The translations under genes and the position numbers were made by a program. A stretch of DNA of 64,000 nucleotides from Kappaphycus alvarezii. Lineage: Eukaryota > Rhodophyta > Florideophyceae > Gigartinales > Solieriaceae. Of this stretch, positions 56,170 to 64,000 are shown in pieces. Below the pieces are notes generated by a model, which worked only from the letters and a program-made list of their open reading frames with translations, was not told the origin of the DNA and did no database searches. Positions within the stretch are counted from its first letter, which is position 1. Every line of letters begins with the position of its first letter. The stretch is from NCBI GenBank assembly GCA_002205965.3, contig NADL03000466.1, positions 372,001-436,000 on the forward strand. The letters run 5' to 3'.

Positions 56170-57015
56170 CCCTCAGGACTCGTTCTCGATTAGCGCTACG
56201 TCTGCTAACTGCGATAGCGCGCTCTCGCACGCCTTTTCTTTCAGAGACTCCTTACGAGCCGTGAGCCGCTCTTCTTGCTTCAGGGCAAAGAACCGCTTCG
56301 CCATGACTCAGTCCCGCCCGGACCGTTCATGAACAACTGGATGTCGTTGTGCCGCTCAAGTGCGACTACATGACGCTTCTGCAGGTCCAGCGCCTTGGAT
56401 GCCATTCGTATCTTCCTCGACCTGTGATCCTCCAGGGCGCGGAGTTCCTTCGACCTCTGGCGACCGGGCGGTCAGTCCAAACACTTCCACTTCCTCTCTC
56501 CACCATTGCCTTAAGAGACACTGGACGACGGTTGCGTACCATCAACAGGACCAGGCCCACAAGCTGTCCCACTGGACTGCTCTGCCCCTCCATCACCTCC
56601 GCCCCACACACGAAGACCACCTGCCCTGAACTTGGGAAGGTTTCGCAAGCCCAGCCACGACGACATGAACTTGAACTTCGGCCCGAAGTCTTCGTTCGGG
56701 TGCTGCCCCTTCTCCTTGTTAAAGAAGGCGGTCGTGGTACGTATCTCATCCGCCTCGTTCGTCCCGCTCCGCCTAAGCGCCTTCGCGTTTGCAAGCACGC
56801 GTTGAAGCGCTTACACTGGGTCAGCATGTGATTACGTAGCGACTCTATCGACGTGAACGGGCGGACGGCGCAGTTCACGGGTTTCTTCTCCATGTACGCG
56901 TCGTGGATTAATTCGTAGAACGTGTCGCCCTTCTGATCAGACCCGACAATTGAGTCCGTGCATAACACGACGTAAGCACGGGCAACCGCTTCATCCTCCG
57001 CCGCCGTGTAGTTTC
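56170..57015 (-). pseudogene. Myb/SANT-like (NAM-associated type) partner, inactive
   Basis: The minus strand begins NYTAAEDEAVARAYVVLCTD and continues SIVGSDQKGDTFYELIHDAY, the trihelix-like domain found with plant-type Harbinger elements. After frame changes come RRSGTNEADEIRTTTAFFNK and FKFMSSWLGLRNLPKF, the second half. Near 56.3-56.2 kb a charged helix reads MAKRFFALKQEERLTARKES. At least two frame changes break it. It converges with the transposase remnant. Confidence 0.8.
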
Positions 57016-57019
57016 ACCC

Positions 57020-58500
57020 ACGCTTGGGTGGCGTTTGCCTCGTGTTTTCGCTCGTCAACATGATACTTTGGTTGGTGTCACTCTTTCGCAATTTCCACTG
57101 CCTTCCGCATGCCCTCTCATTTTATTACGTCCGTTTTATGCTCGGGACTTTTCGTTGATACCATTTTTGCCAAGTGTTTCGGTTTTCCGGCCAGAAATCG
57201 CTTATCTACTGCCATGACCACACATATTAATATGGGTGCTAAACTGCGAAATCCAGGAAGTGATTTGTTTGGATTTGCCTCCTCGGTTTTCCCCTTTAAT
57301 ACCATTGATAATTTTCTCCCACGTTGGTGCGCGGAGCAAAATGAAACCAAATCATTAAATTTTACCAATTCAATAATTTCCCACTGACCGGTGGAAATAC
57401 TCTAAGTAAAACGTTCAGCGAAATGCTGGGCTCTGCTGTCCTGCGTCTCCGCTCTGCCTCTGCTTACTGAGCCTGAGGCTAGGCCTCCATATTGTTCTCT
57501 CTGTGTCCCTTCTAGCGTCGGCGCTGACAAAAGCAACGGGTATAACCGTCCTATCGAATCTGCATTGCTTCGTGATGTGATCCAATTCGTAATACGTACG
57601 GTTCGAAGCTTGCCGCGTTTGCATTCCGCATTAGTATCACACAGCCCCTAGCTGGTTTAATTTAATACTGCAACTACTTCCGAGTCTCACTTTTCAGTGA
57701 AAAGGCTCTATGATCCGGCAAAATCTGTAGTGCCGCGCCCGGCTGGGCCTACTTTTTGGTTATTTTGGGACATGTTACCATTCGCTCCTGACGGTGCGTG
57801 TATGGCGCAAAGTCGCCAAGGGCAACATTTGGAAACCATATTTTTTGGTAATATTCTATCGCTCATGTTTTATTGGTTCCACAGTAACTACCCATTCACA
57901 CGGCCCATTGAGACACGTGAGTCCAAGGATTATAGTGCGCAGTGTACATTGCATGCACTGTAAGTGTGTATAGTGATGTTTACAATGTACAGTTGTACAA
58001 CTGTCCCCAAATTCGGGAGTATACACGCGGATAATGTACGGGAGATCCTGGTGCCCTCGGCTCACCATGCCAGCTCGGCACTGCACAGAAATAACCCAGC
58101 AAGCAGCTTCTGTTTTATTTGGATTTCTGCTTCCTAACCGCTAACTCTACAGTAGCTAACCTAACTGCTGATTTGCAACTTGCCACTGTACAGAGTAAAC
58201 GGGGAGCCAACCCCCTAGCGCTGGGATATACCCCATACTTGGAACAACTGAGGCACTGCCACCTCTCTTCCAACTTAATCATACGAGTCCGCGCTTCGCC
58301 ATCTTTTTACATGACACTTTTTGTCAATTGGCCTTGCTCGTGGTTGGTCGACCTTGCCACTAACCCTTTTCTTTTTGGTTTCTTTTGGTGTTTGGACCAC
58401 AGTCCGTAGAATTTTCAGTGTATTTAACCCCTTTTGGTATTACTACACTCGTTCAACCGCGTTACCGAGAAAGCGGCTTGAACAACCGGTGGCCTTGCCC
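57020..58500. other. Non-coding stretch
   Basis: A 92-codon frame at 57,109-57,387 and others at 57,697-57,963 and 58,119-58,409 have no recognisable domain. TGTACA-type repeats occur near 57,975-58,000. The right part may include the 3' LTR of the following minus-strand Copia element, but no repeat partner was found. Confidence 0.35.
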
Positions 58501-58589
58501 CCAGTGGTGGCATTTCACCACAGAATCAGCAAACCAGTAGCAGCGATCCGGCTCAGCAGCTTGTGTATGGCTTAATTGTTCTTCGTCAG

Positions 58590-58960
58590 AGCGAAGTGAA
58601 TGTTCGCTGCTCCTTTCACCCAGCGAGTAGTATCCAAATCTCTCGATTCGTATGATTCTCTAATCCACAGCACCGTTTCTCGGAGCCGGTACTCCTTACT
58701 CTAATGCAGTGTGGTAATAGAATTGAATAGTCCTTTTTAGTCAACATGTAGGACATGTGGGAATGTATCAGCTGTAGCACTATAGTACAGGGTATTCTTG
58801 ATATTTAATCCTATGCCATCCGCGTAAGCGCATGCAATAATTTCCGCGCCGTAGAAAAATAAGAAACAAGATTCTGCTTCACAGTTGCCCAGTCAATCAA
58901 GTGATACGTAGTGGTATCCCCCTCTGTAGTTCGGTACCAAATTTCCCACATGAATACAGT
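58590..58960 (-). pseudogene. Copia RNase H remnant
   Basis: The minus strand reads EIIACAYADGIGLNIKN, KEYRLRETVLWIRESYES and RWVKGAANIHFALTKNN, matching the Glu block, the middle, and the final A-D-A-L-T-K-type block of Copia RNase H. Fossil. Confidence 0.75.
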
Positions 58961-59023
58961 CTGTTCATACTTCTGACTTGCGGATATGTTAAGCGAGGCA
59001 TAAGAAAAAGAGACAACTTCAGC

Positions 59024-59747
59024 CTAGCGTATATTTACCGACGGTTTCTTGAACGTGATCACATGCCTAAGGAGTCGCAGCTCCGATAGTTTTCTGTTAG
59101 CTTCGATAAGGTGCGACATTTGCAATTTCGAGATCTTCTTCCATAGCAGTGAACCAAAGTATGAAGTTTGGGGCAAAAACCCATATCCTAGCCAGATTCG
59201 CTCACCTGCAGGAGCACTGTAAGCGGCCAGCTCCTGTGAGGATGTCTTGTCATTTCGCATAGCTTGACCAGGTTTGTTCATGTTCATTTTCCTGATTCCG
59301 TTCGTATACTGTTTCGTTGGCAGTTGAACGGAAAAATCATTGCTTTTCTAATTGTTAATCCATTAACATTAACTCCTCGTCAATTATAACATGAATGATC
59401 CGGCAATTTTTTTCCGATCTCTCTGCTGTACTTTTCCATGCTATGCTGGTCTCCGTGAATTAGAGAATCGTCGGTCAATTTCGCAGAAGCATGGAAATCG
59501 CACCATCCTCGCTTCGATGGACGTAGAGCTATTTGACACCAAAAGACCTTGTAAACTTTGCTTTTTGCAAGAGCAAGTTCTCGGTCACAGCTGCCCATTG
59601 TCTGCCAGCCTCGCTGATTCCATATGGAAGTTTGAAAAGCTTCCACACTAAACTGAGTCCGCCGTTCCATTCCGAGAGGTTATAATGTACAAATCTCGTT
59701 TGATAGGTCCTCTTTGGAGGTACGCTCAATTCATATCGATGCATCAT
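59024..59747 (-). pseudogene. Copia reverse transcriptase remnants
   Basis: LVWKLFKLPYGISEAGRQWA is the conserved L-Y-G-L-like block of RVT_2, followed by FHASAKLTDDSLIHGDQHS, in which LTDD corresponds to the YVDD catalytic box. At 59,024-59,287: WLGYGFLPQTSYFGSLL and LIEANRKLSELRLLRHVITF, the connection to RNase H. Confidence 0.85.
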
Positions 59748-59759
59748 AGGCGAAAGTTC

Positions 59760-60200
59760 AAGATCATGGAGAGTGAAAGCAAGATAAGGATTATATCAAC
59801 CTGCGCATTCGCGGAATCAGTGCGTATGTTCCCTTTTCTTTATCCCTGTTTCCATGAGGAGATAGTCTTGCATTCAGTGTCTTTCGGTTCTTTTCCTCAT
59901 TTTTTACTTTGTACACAATATGGGAACTGATGACGTTTGCATCATCTGGCACAGCTCGGTGGTTTACTTCGATTCCGTCCTTTCCAAGTGTTCTCTATCT
60001 CCTCTTCTACCGCTTTATGGAGTATCCATGGTTGCGCATAGTCCACCTTGTTGCACGCCATTTGTGCATTACCAATTACCCCATGTATCTCACTCAAAAC
60101 GTGTTGTTCATTGGAGTATAGTTCGACTCCCTGAACGTGGTTTGGACATTGAACAAAACGTAGCCCAATATATAGCTCTGGATCACCTTGCACGGCGACA
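59760..60200 (-). pseudogene. Copia RT N-terminal remnants
   Basis: Minus-strand pieces read YAQPWILHKAVEEEIENTW, then SSHIVYKVKNEEEKNRKTLN and ARLSPHGNRDKEKG, the start of RVT_2 (W-V-f-K ... K-A-R-L-V-v-x-G block). Fossil. Confidence 0.7.
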
Positions 60201-60499
60201 GAAAAGTATGAATAGCGTTATCCGTTCTGTCACGGGTGCTCATCGTCCTCCGAACCCTCAGTTCCAAACAAATCTTTCGTTATCCTTTCAGAGCTGTCGG
60301 CAGCTCCCGCCTCCGTTGCAGTCTCGTGTAAGTTGGAAGCAAACTCATCTTGTTCGGTTGTCTTCAGCCAGTATATCGTCCGGATTTCTTTCTTGCAGTT
60401 TCTGTGCCAGTGCTGTTTTTCACTTCACAGACCTTACAGCTTTACACAAATTCACTGCATCTACTGTACTGTAGATTCAAATCACTGGTAACCTTACAA

Positions 60500-60922
60500 C
60501 CAGGGCTACTAGGCACTTTGCTGTCATTACACATTCCTGACAGTTCTGAAGACAGCGTTTGACCCCATTGGTACACTTGGAACAATTACGGGCGAGTTGC
60601 ACACTGGGATATTGTACCATTGCTTTACCAATCAAAAGTTTCCTTGCTAGCCCATGCCACCTGGACCAATGCACTTCTTACATCTTGTCAGAGTATGTCA
60701 CTCGTGCCGACTACAATTATGAAAGCGCTACTTACGATAATGTCAGGGTCCTGTTTTACGGAAAAACCTTTGAATTCGCTACTGTTAGACTACATTTTCC
60801 TTTAGTATGTAGCTATCTAAAGGTCTATATAAACCGTAGTTTAGAGCGGCAGGCTTAAAGCAGCCAGCCTCAATCAAAATTTCAACCACAGTTCTACCCA
60901 GATCTGCTCATGTGCGCTAAAC
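60500..60922 (+). repeat. Solo LTR nested in Copia
   Basis: In plus orientation it matches the reverse complement of 30,217-30,570: CAGAGTATG, CTACAATT, TTCGCTACTGTTAGACTA, a TATATAAA box at about 60,826-60,833, and GCTCATGTGCGCTAAACA at the end. Copia remnants of minus orientation flank it on both sides. The left limit is approximate. Confidence 0.75.
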
Positions 60923-60929
60923 ACCCCAC

Positions 60930-61110
60930 AGACAGGGTACCTCATGGGACGAGCCTGAAATTTTCGTAGGCTGCGTGCATCTATGGTCCTCGGTTCGAAC
61001 GTCGACTCTTCACGTAAAATGGTGTGTTTTCCACTACTGTCGCTTTCACCCACCTCGCTCGATCCTTCTGCTTCGACGTGATGTAATATACCCATAAATA
61101 AATCGCATGC
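60930..61110 (-). pseudogene. Copia integrase-RT linker remnant
   Basis: The frame starts MGILHHVEAEGSSEVGESDS, an acidic Ser-rich linker as found between integrase and RT in Copia polyproteins. It ends where the nested LTR begins. Confidence 0.4.
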
Positions 61111-61427
61111 TTTAGCGATTGTGGCGTATTGAAGTGGTATTTGTGAGCCTTAATTACCTTTTGCGGAGCTCACGTCGCAGCCATCTGCTTATGTGTTTGT
61201 AGCGATTCTTCTGGCACCTCTCTAGATGTCATTCCAAGATTCGAAAGTGAGAAGCCTCTTGCTAGCTGAAAGGCGCTCAACACGGAGCTGCCATGGAATA
61301 AGTTGCTCAGAAAGAATGCACGTGCGACTGTAGTTTGAGGATATGCGCAGGAATTCTTCTTGACGATGCGCTTGAATATGGATTCAAGCAGTCCATTGTT
61401 ACGGTCTATTTTGTCATTCTTCGATTT

Positions 61428-61968
61428 TCATGGAGGACACCGTTCCTGGATTATGATTCCGTCAGCAGAAAGAATTTTCGTTAATATTGGCCGAATAATC
61501 TCCGGGTCGGTGCTGAAGTACTTCGGTGCCTCGTGGTGGTAAATGTATTCTGATTCTAACTTGGTTGACATCTCGAAGGTATCGCTCCGTGCCACAATGG
61601 TGCGTTCGCCGTAGTTAGTGCCGGCATCGACAAAGTTCAACACTTCACACTTATCCTTACCGATATGCACAACAAAAAAAGGCCTGCAACGATTTATTGA
61701 AACCCTAGTAGGCGTGGGTAAGAGCTACCTTCTTGGGATGGGCTGGGCGACCTGCAGACGCAATGATTTCGCAGGCAGAGTACACTGCATCACATACCCG
61801 AGAAACATCCTCAGTGAGAAGGTTCGCATCCTCTAACAACGCATTTATCTCATTTGCGGTGGCGTGGGTGAAGCGATGTGTCCTTTTAACGACATTCTTA
61901 TCCATTCTATTGCGGTCGTTTCCAAGCAGTGACCTTACTGCGGAGTCGGAGTGCGGCGCAATTCTCAA
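61428..61968 (-). pseudogene. Copia integrase remnants
   Basis: At 61,428-61,670: HIGKDKCEVLNFVDAGTNYG (first catalytic Asp region) and ESEYIYHHEAPKYFSTDPEI (second Asp region). At 61,705-61,968: HRFTHATANEINALLEDANL of the preceding part. All are minus strand and in order. Fossil. Confidence 0.8.
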
Positions 61969-62340
61969 GCGCAGCCCATCGTTTCCAGTGTCTTGTTTGT
62001 CAATTTACGTATTTAATACGAGCTTATCGGTACCCATACGGAGTTTAAATGCAGTGTGGGGTGTGAAGGTCTGTCCAATGTGTCGTAAAACCCTGCAAAT
62101 CGAGACCTATTAATAGCGGAGAGGAAAAATTAACTAAATCGAAAGGCAGAGCTATGAGTAACCCGTTGACGTCATTCACGACAAGAGTTAAAGTTCAAAT
62201 GATTGAGCAGCCATTCTCTGCTTTTTCCCCGGCCGTGAAGATAATGGTTGCGTGGGGGATCTACGGAAAGAGGAATCCCAATGCGTTGCACAGTGCAGTT
62301 GCCTCATCCAGGCCTCCTGTAGAAGTTAGTGCTTCTTCAT

Positions 62341-62760
62341 CTAGTATCGGATTGATATCAATATGAAGTGCTGTGACCTCAAAAAATGAAATACAGAATG
62401 GACTGCAGGTTCTCTATTCACTTCACTTGCTTGCGGTGGCGCTTCATCAGCAACCATAGTTTGCGTCGGCTTGTGTGCTCCCTCCCCATTCTGTCTCCTT
62501 TTCTTAAGAAGTTCACCGCAGGCTTCCCTATCCTTGTACCAGTATCCATTTTCACCACAAGCACGGCATATGCTTTCCTCCTTCAATTGCTTCATGAAAT
62601 GCGTGTGGCCAGGTTTGGTATTGATTTCTCGTTTTCCTAGCATGTGAGGTAAAAACCGTGAGGTGCTTCGGTACTCAAACAAATAAAGGGACCTAGCTCT
62701 TCGGGCGGTGCACCAAAAGGAGAACGGGCTTATTCTAAAGGAAGGACGCTGCGGAAGCAC
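62341..62760 (-). pseudogene. Copia gag zinc knuckle region
   Basis: A 139-codon frame contains HFMKQLKEESICRACGENGY and then WYKDREAC. The Cys/His spacing resembles a CCHC knuckle, with Tyr where His is usual. A basic patch LLKKRRQNGEG follows. It is the end of gag. Confidence 0.7.
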
Positions 62761-62799
62761 AGCGCAAGGGGAGGTTCAATGGGCAAGCGATAAACTGTT

Positions 62800-63330
62800 A
62801 AGTGTCAAAGGCGTTAAACCTAGTCGGTGTCGATGCCTTGGAAACCGTAAGTTTGGGTCCAAAGGGTGCTTACCTCTTTACGTCCACCGTCTGTCGTCAA
62901 ACGGCGGTCCTTAAAAGGTAGCTCCAACTACGCTACACTACTGTACTACGCTACTCCAAATGGCGCAAATGGCCCACTACCGCTCCATCCCTTTCACCAA
63001 TAGGATAACTCCAACTAGCTCTACATAAACTAAACCTATCGGTCCTTGATGGGGCCCCACAAGGGCCGCCCCGCGCGTTCGCCATTACAGTGGTGCCCCG
63101 CGTTCCTCCTTACAGACGTTACTATACTACAGAACACCCTTCCCATAGGCGTTACGTACTCAGGTCGAACAAAAAAAGAAAATGCGAGCACGTGCTGATC
63201 ACTTTCTCGGAGACTCAAGCCTGCCCCTGTACACGTATTGCTGTTGCTACCTTTGGGTGTGGCATTGTGGCCGAAAAAGATCCTCCTCGTCGGAAGCATC
63301 GTCCTCTCCCCAAGCTTGGCTACCCCTCAC
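62800..63330. other. Non-coding stretch before the right-edge frame
   Basis: Short frames on both strands without recognised domains. A CTACACTACTGTACTACGCTACT-like simple tract lies near 62,930-62,960. Nothing else seen. Confidence 0.35.
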
Positions 63331-63345
63331 TTTTTTGGGCGTCTT

Positions 63346-63352
63346 ATAAATC
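63346..63352 (+). promoter_or_regulatory. TATA box upstream of the right-edge frame
   Basis: TATAAAT lies 35-41 bp before the ATG at 63,387 (start in a CACCATGTC context), leaving room for a short leader. This is a good core-promoter layout, but function is inferred. Confidence 0.5.
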
Positions 63353-63386
63353 CTCTTCATCCCCTTCAAACTCAGCATCACCCACC

Positions 63387-64000
63387 ATGTCTCAACCCCT
63401 CGACCACCAATCCCCGTTCGCTCCATCTGCAGCTCCTCGGGCGTCCGCGGCTCCTCCCTCGACGTCCATACAACTCCTTTCGCTTCCTCCTTTGGACACA
63501 CACCCTTCGGCTGCCGCCTTCACTCTTTTACCCTCCATTCCTGTGTCCGCTCCCCGGCAATCGCTCCTCCTTCCTCTTTCGCTCTTCTTTCGTCGCCTTG
63601 TGCTCCTCCAGGTCCGTCTACACCTATCAGGATGTAGAGCAAAGACTCCTATGCCGATCCCTATGCCCACCCTACACCGCCTTCCTTTCGCTGGAGCAAC
63701 GACATCTCCCTTCAGGCGTATCGCGAGCTCCGGTCCAGGCGTTTCGATGTCAACAGTTTCGACGTAGCCACCTCCCAGGACGGTCGCTACCCGTGGACGG
63801 AGCGCAAGACACACGCTCCGCCGAAACGCCGTATAAGTGTCCCTTCCTCCGATCTGGAGTTTTTCCGTACGCCCGCCGAAGAGGAATACGTTCGCCGCTT
63901 AGATCATCTGCTCTCTCACCCCCTTCTGACTCCACTAACTCAAGGCGAACGTCAACCTCGTCTGTTTCTCCGAGGCGTACTACCAGCAATGGAGGCTTTC
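63387..64000 (+). other. Unrecognised coding region running off the right edge
   Basis: From the ATG at 63,387 a Pro/Ser/Ala-rich frame runs about 126 codons (MSQPLDHQSPFAPSAAPRAS...). From about 63,638 a different plus-strand frame is open to the window end and looks protein-like (WSNDISLQAYRELRSRRFDV, AEEEYVRRLDHLLSHPLLTP). I do not recognise the family. It may be one gene with a splice or a broken one, host or retroelement gag. The window ends before this can be settled. Confidence 0.35.

Larger units (their letters stand above)
54609..57015. mobile_element. Second PIF/Harbinger element, decayed
   Basis: Transposase remnants on the plus strand (54.6-56.0 kb) converge with Myb/SANT-like remnants on the minus strand (57.0-56.2 kb). 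The same pair is present as in the neighbouring element but with opposite orientation and from another lineage: the transposase resembles the plant/oomycete-type group with IYCIKWRWNNCP and ECAFGVLQS blocks. Both genes contain several stops and frame changes. TIRs were not identified. Confidence 0.8.
58560..62800 (-). mobile_element. Ty1/Copia LTR retrotransposon (fossil) with a nested solo LTR
   Basis: Reading right to left: gag zinc knuckle (62.57-62.51 kb), integrase (61.97-61.43 kb), linker, a solo LTR insertion (about 60.5-60.92 kb), RT (60.2-59.4 kb), connection (59.29-59.02 kb) and RNase H (58.95-58.6 kb). Same broad Copia clade as the 30.2-36.2 kb element. Broken in very many places. 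Confidence 0.85.

Noticed and set aside
58295-58340. Possible further copy of the long-TIR element end
   Set aside because: Only about 20 bp (CATGACACTTTTTGT region) match; the rest diverges, so chance cannot be excluded.

Overview
The window looks like repeat-packed nuclear DNA of a eukaryote. I see only one convincing intact host gene, a TMEM53/DUF829-family gene at about 49.8-50.7 kb on the minus strand. Nearly everything else is transposable-element debris in layers: Ty3/Gypsy and Ty1/Copia LTR elements, one LINE, Tc1/mariner, PIF/Harbinger and two non-autonomous terminal-inverted-repeat elements. No prokaryotic operon, CRISPR array, rRNA or tRNA gene was recognised. Base composition is mixed, the host gene has no intron inside its frame, and TACTGTAC-type repeats are scattered through the non-coding parts. 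A compact-gene, TE-rich protist or alga fits (a red alga is one possibility), but the sequence alone does not fix the taxon.

Layout. 1-4.8 kb: minus-strand Gypsy with its 5' LTR, cut by the left window edge. 5.3-13.0 kb: plus-strand Copia, split by a 2.95-kb TA-flanked inverted-repeat element (9,792-12,743) that carries an inverted copy of the Copia reverse-transcriptase region. 13.1-15.4 kb: an unrecognised coding-like relic, a probable LTR and an LTR fragment related to the first Gypsy. 15.4-16.3 kb: an element with inverted repeats of about 190 bp. 16.3-20.4 kb: plus-strand Gypsy. 21.4-23.1 kb: an end of the 15.4-kb element family, a Copia fragment and a 28-bp tandem repeat. 23.3-26.5 kb: plus-strand Gypsy with LTR. 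27.1-30.1 kb: mostly non-coding, with a G+C-richer island that may hold exons. 30.2-36.2 kb: minus-strand Copia. 36.3-37.8 kb: Tc1-like transposon. 38.2-43.9 kb: minus-strand Gypsy between direct repeats. 44.0-45.1 kb: second, truncated Tc1 copy. 46.0-46.4 kb: solo LTR. 46.4-49.6 kb: minus-strand LINE.

49.8-50.7 kb is the TMEM53-like gene. 51.5-53.8 kb holds a PIF/Harbinger element whose two convergent genes (Myb/SANT-like protein and DDE transposase) are both open from end to end. 54.6-57.0 kb holds a second, decayed PIF/Harbinger of another lineage with the same convergent gene pair in the opposite orientation. 58.5-62.8 kb is a minus-strand Copia with a nested solo LTR. At the right edge (63.35-64.0 kb) a TATA box precedes an unrecognised open frame leading out of the window.

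The genes do not form a pathway. The functional units are the host membrane protein, the apparently whole two-gene Harbinger, and the inactive element fossils around them. The points most worth a second look are the intact Harbinger pair, the nested element with its inverted copy of neighbouring Copia sequence, the double-repeat termini of the Tc1 element, and an imperfect palindrome just upstream of the host gene.
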